The notes under the pieces are model-generated. The model saw only the letters and a list, made by a program, of their open reading frames with translations. It made no database searches and was not told the DNA's origin. This document shows, one piece after another, positions 1 through 6,861 of a stretch of DNA of 16,981 nucleotides (the stretch's first letter is position 1; every line of letters starts with the position of its first letter). This DNA is from Streptomyces sp. WM6378 (GTDB lineage Bacteria > Actinomycetota > Actinomycetes > Streptomycetales > Streptomycetaceae). Position numbers and translations under genes: made by a program. The stretch lies in NCBI RefSeq assembly GCF_001279695.1, contig NZ_LGDD01000027.1, positions 1-16,981 on the forward strand, given 5' to 3'.

Positions 1-239
1 GGTACCTCCTCATACGTCGCGCAGTTCCGCCCGCCGAAAATCCCCCCAGCACCAGCGCTCCTCCTTGCGGGGGCACCCCACCACGTCCCCACCCGGCCGA
101 ACCCGCGCCCGCCCGTAGCGCCTCGATGACCGTTCAGACAACACCCCACGTGTACGGGTAGGAGGGACTGCACACCCCGCCAAGAACCTCCCCGCCGCAG
201 GTGGCCACACCGCCCCGCAGCCCCCAGCTCCTCGCCTTG

Positions 240-790
240 GGCAGCGCACAGGGGGCATACGGAGCGGACAGAACCCCCAGCCAGCCAAAGCCGGGCGCAC
301 CACCGCCGAGAGCAGGCCACCACCGAACGGCAGCCACTGCTGTCCAGCCCCTCAGCTTTCACAGCGTGCAGAACGAGCAGAGCGGACGGGAACCCCGGCC
401 CGCCGCAAGCGAGCACACCGCCCACCAACGGACAGCCATCAACAGCACACAACCACCCACCGGCACCCCACCTTCAGCAGCACGCAGAACGAGCAGAGCC
501 GGGCGGGAAACCCCAGCCGCCACAGGCGGACACACCGCCGCCGGCGGACACGCCGCCCACCCACGGCCAGCCACCAACAGCGCACAACCACCCACCGGCA
601 CCCCACCTTCAGCAGCGCGCAGAACGGGTGGAGCGGGTGGGAAAACCCCCCCCGCCGCAGGCGGGTGCACCCACCACCCACCGGCGGACGCCGAACGACC
701 CCGGCCCCCCGGTCCCGCACCTCCCAGGAGTGCGCAAACGGGCGGGCGGGTGGGAAAAACACCCCCACCCGCCCAGCACCGCACGGCGCA
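240..790. repeat. Degenerate repeats of about 116-135 bp with G/C hairpins, non-coding
   Basis: No convincing gene is seen in the first 794 bases; the long open frames here are composition artefacts. From about 240 the DNA is a series of decayed repeats. The clearest pair is 419-530 and 554-664, offset by 135 bp, sharing a 34-bp identical stretch (448-481 and 583-616). A third partial unit lies at 361-412, offset by 116 bp (shared GCAGAACGAGCAGAGC), with weaker units near 242-300 and 729-785. Each unit carries a G-run, a short A tract and a C-run, so each can fold back. Bases 1-240 hold nothing I recognise. Confidence 0.6.
744..774 (-). terminator. Hairpin downstream of the MFS exporter gene
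   Basis: Perfect 11-bp stem (GGGCGGGTGGG at 744-754, CCCACCCGCCC at 764-774) around a 9-base loop. It sits 20 bases past the stop codon of the minus-strand exporter gene. There is no clear T-run after it, which is usual for Streptomyces terminators. It is also the last and best preserved hairpin of the repeat region. Confidence 0.6.
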
Positions 791-794
791 ACCC

Positions 795-2255
795 TCAGGC
801 CACCAGCTCCCGCACCCCCTCAGGGGCATCCGGCGCCACCTCGACGCCGGCCAGAGCCGCACGGTCAGGGAGCAGCAGCGCCGATGCCGCCGCCACCGCG
901 ACCACCCCCGCTCCCACCCAGAGCGCCGGGCCAAAGCCGTCGACGAAGGCCCGCGCCGACCCGTACCCGCCCTGCGCGGAGAACACCGAGGCCAGCACCG
1001 CGATGCCGAGCGCACCGCCCACCTCCCGCAGTGCGTTGTTCGCGCCGGAGGCGATGCCCTGCTCGGAGGGCCGCACGCTGGACATCACCAGATTCGCGGC
1101 CGGCGCGAAGTACAGCCCCATCCCGATGCCGCTGATGATCAGTGCCGGCAGCTGCGCCCCGTACGACACGTCCGGCGAGATGATCGCGGCGAACCAGCCG
1201 AGCCCGATGGCCTGGAGCGCGAGGCCGGTGGCCACGACCGGCCGCCCCCCGATCCGGTCGGAGAGGAATCCGGCTATTGGCGCGGCGATCATCGGCATGC
1301 CGGTCCAGGGCAGCATCCGAAGCCCCGCCTCGGTCGGCGAGTAGCCGATGACGTTCTGCAGGAACTGGCTGAGCAGGAAGATCGAGCCGAACATCCCGAC
1401 GAACATCAGCAGGCTCGCCGCGTTGATCGCGGAGAACGCCCGGCTGCGGAACAGCCGCATCGGAAGCATCGGGTTCGCGCTGCGCATGCCGTGGACGACG
1501 AAGCCCGCGAGCAGCACTGTGCCCGCGATCAGCCCGGTGAGTACGGTCGTGCTGGTCCAGCCGTCCGGGTTGCCGCGGATCAGCGCGTACACGATCCCGA
1601 AGAGCCCGCCGCTGGCAAGCAGCGTGCCCACGATGTCGAGCCGGGCACCCGTGCCGTACGACTCGTTCAGGCGCAGCCGCGCCAGGGGAAGCGTGAGCAG
1701 GCCGAGCGGAACGTTCAGCCAGAAGATCCACTGCCAGGACACGTGCTCGGTCAGGCTTCCGCCGATCAGCGGCCCGGATGCCACCGCGAGGCCGTTCACC
1801 GCGCCCCAAATCCCGTACATCATCCCGCGCTTGGCGGCCGGCACGGCAGCGGTCAGCAGTGTGAGGGTCAGCGGCATCATGACCGCGGCGCCGACCCCCT
1901 GTATCGCGCGGGCCGCGATCAGCCCGTTGATCCCCGGCGCCAGCGCCGCCCCCGCCGAGGCGCCGGTGAAGATCGTCAGCCCGGTGATGAAGAGCTTGCG
2001 GCGGCCGAACCGGTCACCCAGCGCCGCCCCGAACATCAGCAGCACCGCGAAGGTGAGGGTGTACGCGCTCACCGTCCATTCGAGGTCGTCCAGCGCTCCC
2101 CCGAGGTCCTCGCGGATCGACGGGAGCGCGGTGGTGACGACGAGGTTGTCCAGCGCCGCCATGAACCCGGCAACACTGGTGATCACCAGCGCCCACCCAG
2201 CACCCCCACGCCGACTCGTTCCGTTCTGTGGCTTTTCCGGCTTCTTCTCCGACAT
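795..2255 (-). CDS. MFS drug exporter, DHA2 (EmrB/QacA) type, 14 TM
   Basis: A 486-residue polytopic membrane protein, the usual length for 14-helix proton-coupled drug exporters. Motif D1 (LDNLVVTTALPSI) lies in the first helix, motif A (GDRFGRRK) in the first cytoplasmic loop, and the antiporter motif C region (GPLIGGSLTE) in helix 5, followed by WQWIFWLNVPLG, typical of the DHA2 group. The N-terminus before helix 1 is short, basic and cytoplasmic. The ATG at 2255 is preceded by a strong AAGGGGGG ribosome site, and a TetR-type operator lies 16-36 bases upstream. The tetR gene lies directly upstream on the same strand, so this is probably a self-contained inducible efflux pair. The substrate cannot be read from sequence. 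Confidence 0.93.
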   Translation of the reverse strand: MSEKKPEKPQNGTSRRGGAGWALVITSVAGFMAALDNLVVTTALPSIREDLGGALDDLEWTVSAYTLTFAVLLMFGAALGDRFGRRKLFITGLTIFTGASAGAALAPGINGLIAARAIQGVGAAVMMPLTLTLLTAAVPAAKRGMMYGIWGAVNGLAVASGPLIGGSLTEHVSWQWIFWLNVPLGLLTLPLARLRLNESYGTGARLDIVGTLLASGGLFGIVYALIRGNPDGWTSTTVLTGLIAGTVLLAGFVVHGMRSANPMLPMRLFRSRAFSAINAASLLMFVGMFGSIFLLSQFLQNVIGYSPTEAGLRMLPWTGMPMIAAPIAGFLSDRIGGRPVVATGLALQAIGLGWFAAIISPDVSYGAQLPALIISGIGMGLYFAPAANLVMSSVRPSEQGIASGANNALREVGGALGIAVLASVFSAQGGYGSARAFVDGFGPALWVGAGVVAVAAASALLLPDRAALAGVEVAPDAPEGVRELVA

Positions 2256-2271
2256 CGTCCCCCCTTGGTGG

Positions 2272-2291
2272 GTTAGTTATCAATGACTAAC
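2272..2291. promoter_or_regulatory. TetR-family operator in front of the exporter
   Basis: Inverted repeat GTTAGT-N8-ACTAAC with perfect 6-bp arms, located 16-36 bases upstream of the exporter ATG. The same arms and the same 8-bp spacing recur at 3074-3093 in front of tetR. Two identical sites before a regulator and its adjacent exporter indicate the recognition site of that TetR protein. No clear -35/-10 pair for the exporter could be assigned here. Confidence 0.82.
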
Positions 2292-2362
2292 TTCGCTGAG
2301 CATAGAAGATGGAAGGGTGGGGTCAGGGAGAACCCGGCCCTGATGATTCAGCTCGGATCCTG

Positions 2363-2480
2363 TTCGGTGATTCCGTTCGGGCTCAGTTCGGTGATTCTGC
2401 TCGGGTTCGGTTCGATGAATCGGTTCGGACCCAGTTCGGTGATCGGTTCGGGTTCGGTTCAGTGATTCGGGTCGGTTCGG
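2363..2480. repeat. Five tandem degenerate repeats of 23-24 bp
   Basis: Head-to-tail units at 2363-2386, 2387-2410, 2411-2434, 2435-2457 and 2458-2480. All start TTC(G/A)(G/A)TGA and continue with TCGG-rich sequence; consensus roughly TTCGGTGATTCGGTTCGGG. The array ends exactly at the stop codon of tetR (2481) and makes up most of the tetR-exporter intergenic gap. The remaining part of the gap (2292-2362) holds nothing obvious beyond the expected exporter promoter. Confidence 0.8.
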
Positions 2481-3065
2481 TCACTCCGCGGCAGCGGCCC
2501 CGCCGCCGACCCGCTTCGGCTGGGCCGATTCGTAGAAGCCCTTCCAGACCCGGTCCTCAGGCGGAAACCCCAGCGCCACAAGGGTGTTGATGAGCATCCC
2601 ATACGCCAGGAACGTCGTCGTCTCGCCCACGTCCGCGCCCAGCGCCAGGTGGACCGTGTCGTACAGCTCCACCCACCCGGCCCGTACCGCCTTGCTGAAC
2701 TCGTGGTCGCCGGCCGCCTCCGCGGCGGCCGCGGCCACATACGTCTGCATCTGCAGGAGCAGCTTGTCCCGGTCCTCGGCGATGAGCGTCTGGTACGCCC
2801 CGCTCATGGCGTGCAGCGCCGCCTCGCCTTCCAGCCCCTCGGCCGCGTCCCGGAAAGCCGCGACGGTCTCCTTGATGCACCGGTCGGACGCCGCCAGGAA
2901 GATGGCCTGCTTGTTCGGGAACAGGCGGAAGAGATACGGCTGCGAGACGCCCACCCGCTTGGCGATCGTCTCGGTGGACGTGCCGTGGTACCCGCCTCGG
3001 GCGAACTCCACCATCGCCGCCCGGACGACGCTCTCACGCCTCTCTTCTGCGCTCATCCTGACCAT
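2481..3065 (-). CDS. TetR-family transcriptional repressor
   Basis: 194 residues, normal for TetR regulators. Residues about 7-55 form the HTH domain (AAMVEFARGGYHGTSTETIAKRVGVSQPYLFRLFPNK), with the recognition helix near VSQPYLFRLF. The rest is a helical ligand-binding domain with no ligand-specific motif. The start at 3065 fits a leaderless transcript; a second ATG at 3056 is possible. It lies upstream of the exporter on the same strand, separated by a repeat array. An identical operator in front of both genes implies repression of the exporter and self-repression, lifted by an unknown ligand that may be an exporter substrate. Confidence 0.93.
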   Translation of the reverse strand: MVRMSAEERRESVVRAAMVEFARGGYHGTSTETIAKRVGVSQPYLFRLFPNKQAIFLAASDRCIKETVAAFRDAAEGLEGEAALHAMSGAYQTLIAEDRDKLLLQMQTYVAAAAAEAAGDHEFSKAVRAGWVELYDTVHLALGADVGETTTFLAYGMLINTLVALGFPPEDRVWKGFYESAQPKRVGGGAAAAE

Positions 3066-3071
3066 GGAATT

Positions 3072-3101
3072 AAGTTAGTGGTCGATTACTAACAAAGTCA
3101 A
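3072..3101 (-). promoter_or_regulatory. tetR promoter with embedded operator; likely leaderless
   Basis: On the minus strand TTGACT (3096-3101) is followed after 18 bases by TAACTT (3072-3077), and the ATG comes 6 bases later, so transcription would begin at or next to the start codon. The operator GTTAGT-N8-ACTAAC (3074-3093) fills the spacer and overlaps the -10, so bound repressor would block RNA polymerase. There is no Shine-Dalgarno sequence before 3065, in keeping with a leaderless mRNA. Confidence 0.72.
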
Positions 3102-3117
3102 GGGCTCGGCCGTGCGG

Positions 3118-3146
3118 GGGACTCCGAGGGAGCCCCCCGGAGTCCC
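3118..3146. terminator. Hairpin after the MaoC pair
   Basis: Perfect 9-bp stem GGGACTCCG (3118-3126) / CGGAGTCCC (3138-3146) with an 11-base loop. It lies between the stop of the hadB-like gene (3157) and the tetR promoter. It probably ends the MaoC transcript and insulates tetR. Confidence 0.65.
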
Positions 3147-3156
3147 GCCGGCCGCC

Positions 3157-3591
3157 TCACGCCAGGCGCACGACCGCCCGGGACATCCCGAGCACCTTCT
3201 GGCCCGCGCTCATCGCGGTGAGGTCCACGCGAACCGTGCGCGCCTCGTCGTCCAGCTTCGCCGCCACCTTGGCGCTGACCTCGATCAGCGCGCCGGTCTC
3301 GTCGTTCGGCACGACGACCGGCTTGGTGAAGCGGACGCCGTACTCGGCCACCGCGCCCGGGTCGCCGACCCAGTCCGTGACCACGCGCACCGCCTCCGCC
3401 ATCGTGAACATGCCGTGCGCGATGACGTCGGGCAGCCCGACCTCCTTCGCGAACTTCTCGTTCCAGTGGATCGGGTTGAAGTCCCCGGAGGCGCCCGCGT
3501 ACTGGACGAGCGTGGCGCGGCTCACAGGGAAGGACGCGGACGGCAGCTCGGTGCCGGGCTCCACGTCCTCGTAACGGATCTTCGCGGTCAT
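3157..3591 (-). CDS. MaoC-family dehydratase, HadB-like catalytic subunit
   Basis: 144 residues with a single hot-dog fold. The hydratase-2 motif YAGASGDFNPIHWNEKFAKE places the catalytic pair at Asp37 and His42 (D-x4-H), followed by the conserved LPDVIAHGMFTM. Proteins of this family hydrate or dehydrate (R)-3-hydroxyacyl thioesters. The gene starts one base after the stop of the HadA-like gene (TGACATG), so the two are translated together and probably form a heterodimer like mycobacterial HadA-HadB. The rpmG-hadA-hadB order also matches mycobacteria. The acyl substrate in Streptomyces, which lack mycolic acids, is not evident. Confidence 0.9.
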   Translation of the reverse strand: MTAKIRYEDVEPGTELPSASFPVSRATLVQYAGASGDFNPIHWNEKFAKEVGLPDVIAHGMFTMAEAVRVVTDWVGDPGAVAEYGVRFTKPVVVPNDETGALIEVSAKVAAKLDDEARTVRVDLTAMSAGQKVLGMSRAVVRLA

Positions 3592-3592
3592 G

Positions 3593-4045
3593 TCAGGCCC
3601 CCTCGGCCGCTCGGGACACCAGCTTGGTCCACGCGGTCACGACGTGTTCGCCGGCCTCGTCGTGAACCTCGCCCCGGATGTCCAGGATGTCGTTGCCCGC
3701 GAGGGACTTGATCGCCTCGATGGTGGACGTGACGGTCAGCCGGTCGCCCGCGCGGACCGGGCGGGTGTAGGCGAACTTCTGGTCGCCGTGCACCACGCGG
3801 CTGTAGTCCAGGCCCAGCTGCGGGTCCTGGATGACCTGGCCCGCCGCCTTGAACGTGATGGCGAACACAAAGGTCGGCGGCGCGATCACATCGGTGTGCC
3901 CAAGCGACTTGGCCGCCTCCGGGTCGGTGTAGGCGGGGTTCTCGTCCCCGACCGCCACAGCGAATTCGCGGATCTTCTCGCGGCCGACCTCGTACGGGGC
4001 GGTGGGCGGATAGGTCCGCCCCACGAAAGACTGGTCGAGCGCCAT
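3593..4045 (-). CDS. MaoC N-terminal-like dehydratase, HadA-like subunit
   Basis: 150 residues (MALDQSFVGRTYPP...). The frame opens at 4105, but the ATG at 4045 has a perfect AGGAGG site about 10 bases upstream and gives the family-typical N-terminus, so it is preferred. The hot-dog fold lacks the D-x4-H pair: the equivalent stretch is VAVGDENPAYTDPEAA. This marks it as the substrate-binding, non-catalytic partner. It is followed one base later by the HadB-like catalytic gene. It probably stabilises the partner and sets acyl-chain specificity, by analogy with HadA; the true substrate is unknown. Confidence 0.88.
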   Translation of the reverse strand: MALDQSFVGRTYPPTAPYEVGREKIREFAVAVGDENPAYTDPEAAKSLGHTDVIAPPTFVFAITFKAAGQVIQDPQLGLDYSRVVHGDQKFAYTRPVRAGDRLTVTSTIEAIKSLAGNDILDIRGEVHDEAGEHVVTAWTKLVSRAAEGA

Positions 4046-4128
4046 CTGCTGGCTACCTCCTGCGAATGAGGGTTCGGATCCGGTGGGTACGGAGAATCTA
4101 GTCACACGCCCGGTACGGGCGGGAACGC

Positions 4129-4165
4129 CGAGAGGCCGCTCCCCGGTGTGGGGAACGGCCTCTCG
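4129..4165 (-). terminator. rpmG transcription terminator
   Basis: Hairpin with a 10-bp outer stem CGAGAGGCCG (4129-4138) / CGGCCTCTCG (4156-4165), a CT/AA internal bulge, then CCCC/GGGG closing a 5-base loop. It lies 28 bases beyond the rpmG stop and separates rpmG from the hadA-like gene, which has its own ribosome site. Confidence 0.75.
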
Positions 4166-4192
4166 AACGAGCCTGAATGCCAGACGCCGTGA

Positions 4193-4357
4193 TTAACGGG
4201 TCTCGCGGTGCGCAGTGTGCGAGTTGCAGCGCGGGCAGTGCTTCTTCATCTCAAGACGGTCCGGGTTGTTACGCCGGTTCTTCTTGGTGATGTAGTTCCG
4301 CTCCTTGCACTCCACGCAGGCCAGCGTGATCTTCGGGCGGACGTCGGTGGCAGCCAC
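4193..4357 (-). CDS. rpmG: 50S ribosomal protein L33
   Basis: 54 residues, the standard L33 length, with GTG start at 4357 preceded by AAGGAG. The open frame extends upstream to 4429, but that part is not L33-like. The sequence runs [29 protein letters not shown]...[18 protein letters not shown]. Cysteines at 14, 17, 41 and 44 form two CxxC pairs, so this is the zinc-binding form of L33. It is a small basic rRNA-binding protein of the large subunit. The neighbours fit: tRNA genes upstream and the HadA/HadB-like pair downstream. Confidence 0.97.
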
Positions 4358-4445
4358 GTGAGTGCTCCTTGACGGACGGATTGACGGATGAACGCATAAA
4401 AGAGTAGCCGATCGAAGGACCGACCCCACAATCGGCTACTGTGTG

Positions 4446-4518
4446 TAGCGGTGACCGGACTTGAACCGGTGACACAGCGATTATGAGCCGCTTGCTCTAC
4501 CGACTGAGCTACACCGCT
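4446..4518 (-). tRNA. tRNA-Met (CAU)
   Basis: 73-base cloverleaf on the minus strand. The acceptor stem AGCGGTG/CACCGCT has discriminator A and no encoded CCA. The D-arm is GCTCAGTCGGTAGAGC, the anticodon loop CTCATAA gives CAU, and the T-arm is ACCGGTTCAAGTCCGGT. It is read as elongator Met; the A1-U72 pair is unlike a typical actinobacterial elongator, and C-modified tRNA-Ile cannot be excluded from sequence alone. Confidence 0.93.
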
Positions 4519-4530
4519 TTGACACGGAGT

Positions 4531-4550
4531 CCCTCACCCGAAGGTGAGGG
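4531..4550 (-). terminator. Hairpin between the two tRNA genes
   Basis: Perfect 8-bp stem CCCTCACC / GGTGAGGG closed by a CGAA tetraloop, in the 44-base spacer between tRNA-Thr and tRNA-Met. It could be a partial terminator or a processing structure in the tRNA transcript. The sequence does not decide between them. Confidence 0.5.
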
Positions 4551-4562
4551 CTTCCGCACCAG

Positions 4563-4635
4563 AGCCCCAATACGGAATCGAACCGTAGACCTTCTCCTTA
4601 CCATGGAGACGCTCTACCGACTGAGCTATTGGGGC
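4563..4635 (-). tRNA. tRNA-Thr (GGU)
   Basis: 73-base cloverleaf on the minus strand. The acceptor stem GCCCCAA/TTGGGGC has discriminator T. The anticodon stem TCTCC/GGAGA encloses loop ATGGTAA (anticodon GGU), and the T-arm is TACGGTTCGATTCCGTA. All stems pair fully. CCA is not encoded. It lies upstream of tRNA-Met on the same strand. Confidence 0.97.
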
Positions 4636-4866
4636 GAGCGATGAAGACATTACACGCTCCCTCGCCGATCGCCCAAATCCGTTTCGCGCCGCCCAGCGAG
4701 GGGCCTCCCGGGGCCCCGCCCCACCGGTCTCGTAGGCCACTCAGGGCCACACCGGTACGACTATTTCGCTCCTCCTCGATGCGCGGGTTGGGCGCCCCTA
4801 GGCTCTCCTCACGCTGCGTGATCCTGCCCGCCCCAGCCCGATCACCCGAGCCCGATCAGGAGCGCG

Positions 4867-6135
4867 ATGTCCGACAGCCACCAGCAGCCGGCCCACTCCC
4901 CCGGCACCGGCGAAGGCCCCGACCCCGCCTCCGCCGCCTCCCTGCTGCTGTGCGGCGCCCGGCTCGCCGACGGGCGCACCGTGGACGTGCGGCTCGGCGG
5001 CGGCCGCATCGAAGCGGTGGGCACCGCGGGCAGCCTCACCGCGCACGGCTCCCGCGTCGACCTGAACGGCTTCCTGCTGCTGCCCGCCCCCGCCGAGCCG
5101 CACGCCCACAGCGACACCGCGCTGACCGCCTTCAGCGCGGAGGGGCCGGTCTCGTACGCCGTCGAGGAGGTCCAGCGCCGGGCCACCGAGGCCGCCCTGC
5201 TCCAGCTCGGGCACGGCGCCACAGCGCTGCGTTCGCACGTACGCATCGACGAGGTCAGCGGGCTCGACCCGCTGGAGGCGGTGCTCCAGACGCGCCGCTC
5301 CCTGCGCGGTCTCACCGAGCTCGCGGTGGTCGCCGTGCCGCGGCTGCTCACCGGCGTGGCCGGCGCGGACGGGCTCGCCATGCTGCGCGACGCGGTCAAG
5401 ATGGGCGCCTCGGTGGTGGGCGGCTGCCCCGACCTGGACGCCGACCCGGCCGGCTACGCGGAGGCCGTCCTGGAGCTCGCCGCCGAGCACGGCTGCGCGG
5501 TCGACCTGCACACCGACGGCACCGACCCGGCCCGCCTGGCCCGCCTCGCGGCCATGTCCGGCGGCCTGCGCCCCGGCGTCGCGATCGGCCCGTGCGGCGG
5601 CCTGTCCCGCCTCCCCCGCGACACCGCGGCCCGCGCCGCCGACCAACTCGCCTCCGCCGGAGTCGCGGTGACCTGCCTCCCGCAAGGCGGATGCGGCATG
5701 ACGGATCGTCAAGGAGCGGCGCCCGTACGCCTGTTGAGGGCCGCCGGGGTCCGACTTGCGGCCGGCAGCGGCGCGTTGCGCGACGTCTCCAACCCGGTCG
5801 GCCGCGGCGACCCCCTGGAGGCCGCCTACCTCCTCGCCTCCCAGGCCGGCATGCGCCCCGAGGACGCGTACGCGGCGGTCAGCACGGTGGCCCGCGAGAC
5901 GATGGGCCTTGCGGAGGTACGCGTCGAGGCGGGCTTCCCGGCCGAACTCCTTGCCGTACGCGGCGAACGCATCGCGGGCGTCCTCTCGCTCGCCTACAGC
6001 CGCATCGTCATCCACCGGGGCCGTGTGGTGGCCCGCACGAGCGCGGTGCGCGAGTACTGCGACTCGGCCGCGGCCGTCGCCCTCGGCCTCCCCCGCCAGG
6101 GCCGCCCGGACCCCGGACGTGGCGAGTCCGGGTGA
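4867..6135 (+). CDS. Amidohydrolase-family protein, cytosine deaminase-like, degenerate active site
   Basis: 422 residues. The start at 4867 has AGGAG just upstream. The layout is that of the amidohydrolase superfamily: an N-terminal beta-sandwich segment (LLLCGARLADGRTVDVRLGGGRIEAVG), the first metal motif at H79-A-H81 (LPAPAEPHAHSDTA), and a C-terminal beta segment (AELLAVRGERIAGVLSLAYSRIVIHRGRVV). The region matching cytosine deaminase HxDE reads DLHTDGTD (H215 kept, Gly where the catalytic Glu sits). Downstream, GPCGGLSRL replaces the SHTTA histidine segment and AAGSGALRD replaces the GHDD aspartate segment. It may therefore be catalytically inert or use different chemistry. A gap of 53 bases separates it from the next gene on the same strand. 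Confidence 0.8.
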   Translation: MSDSHQQPAHSPGTGEGPDPASAASLLLCGARLADGRTVDVRLGGGRIEAVGTAGSLTAHGSRVDLNGFLLLPAPAEPHAHSDTALTAFSAEGPVSYAVEEVQRRATEAALLQLGHGATALRSHVRIDEVSGLDPLEAVLQTRRSLRGLTELAVVAVPRLLTGVAGADGLAMLRDAVKMGASVVGGCPDLDADPAGYAEAVLELAAEHGCAVDLHTDGTDPARLARLAAMSGGLRPGVAIGPCGGLSRLPRDTAARAADQLASAGVAVTCLPQGGCGMTDRQGAAPVRLLRAAGVRLAAGSGALRDVSNPVGRGDPLEAAYLLASQAGMRPEDAYAAVSTVARETMGLAEVRVEAGFPAELLAVRGERIAGVLSLAYSRIVIHRGRVVARTSAVREYCDSAAAVALGLPRQGRPDPGRGESG

Positions 6136-6188
6136 AGAGGTCGCCGCTCCACCGGCGGGCCGCCGCATCTGCGGCTACCGTCGTCAGC

Positions 6189-6845
6189 ATGCGCATTGTC
6201 ATTGCTGGAGGTCATGGTCAGATCGCGCTGCGGCTCGAACGCCTGCTGGCGGCGCGCGGCGACGAGGTCGCGGGAATCATCCGCAAGCCGGAACAGGCGG
6301 ACGACCTGCGCCAAGCCGGCGCGGAGCCGGTCGTCCTGGACCTGGAGTCGGCGTCGGTGGACGCCGTCGCCGAGGTGCTCCGGGGCGCGGACGCCGTGGT
6401 GTTCGCGGCGGGCGCGGGCCCGGGCAGTGACGCCGCCCGCAAGGAGACGGTGGACCGGGCAGCGGCCGTCCAGTTCGCCGACGCGGCCGAACGCGCGGGC
6501 GTACGCCGCTACGTCATCGTGTCGTCGATGGGCGCGGACGCGACCCACCAGGGCGACGACGTCTTCGACGCCTACCTGCGCGCGAAGGGCGCCGCCGACG
6601 ACGCCGTACGCTCCCGCACGACCCTGGACTGGACGGTCCTGCGCCCCGGCGGCCTGACCAACGACGCGGGCAAGGGCCTGGTCTCCCTGGCCGCCTCGAC
6701 GGGCCGCGGCACGATCCCCCGGGACGACGTGGCAGCGGTCCTGGCCGAACTCCTGGACACCCCGGCAACGGCGGGCCTGACCCTGGAACTGATCTCCGGC
6801 TCGGCGCCGGTGACGGTGGCGGTGAAGGGCGTGGCGGGGAACTGA
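6189..6845 (+). CDS. NAD(P)-binding atypical short-chain dehydrogenase (NmrA/YtfG-like)
   Basis: 218 residues. The N-terminal Rossmann motif is MRIVIAGGHGQIALRLERLLAARGDEV (GGHGxI for dinucleotide binding), then ADAVVFAAGAG, YVIVSSMGAD and DWTVLRPGGLT, the landmarks of atypical SDRs. There is no classical YxxxK pair at the usual spacing; the segment YLRAKGAADDAV supplies a possible Y-x3-K. The ATG at 6189 has no Shine-Dalgarno sequence. Such proteins act as small oxidoreductases or redox-sensing NAD(P)H-binding proteins; the substrate is unknown. It converges with a damaged minus-strand gene whose corrected stop is 16 bases away. Confidence 0.88.
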   Translation: MRIVIAGGHGQIALRLERLLAARGDEVAGIIRKPEQADDLRQAGAEPVVLDLESASVDAVAEVLRGADAVVFAAGAGPGSDAARKETVDRAAAVQFADAAERAGVRRYVIVSSMGADATHQGDDVFDAYLRAKGAADDAVRSRTTLDWTVLRPGGLTNDAGKGLVSLAASTGRGTIPRDDVAAVLAELLDTPATAGLTLELISGSAPVTVAVKGVAGN

Positions 6846-6861
6846 CGCCGGCCCTGCGGGC

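Noticed and set aside
240..790. CRISPR array
   Set aside because: Repeats are degenerate, long and unevenly spaced, with no short identical repeats separated by unique spacers and no cas genes.
201..2276. 691-residue plus-strand open frame
   Set aside because: It runs antisense to the MFS exporter and through the non-coding repeats; the product is Arg/Pro/His-rich with no domain. The minus-strand frame has clear transporter motifs.
4629..6188. Long N-terminal extension of the SDR-like frame
   Set aside because: It covers a tRNA end and lies out of frame over the amidohydrolase; the product is Arg/Pro-rich. The Rossmann motif begins directly at the ATG at 6189.
5994..6861. Continuation of the minus-strand lipoprotein-like frame over two plus-strand genes
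   Set aside because: The content is antisense to well-supported genes; the protein-like part ends near 6905 with an alternative stop at 6862.
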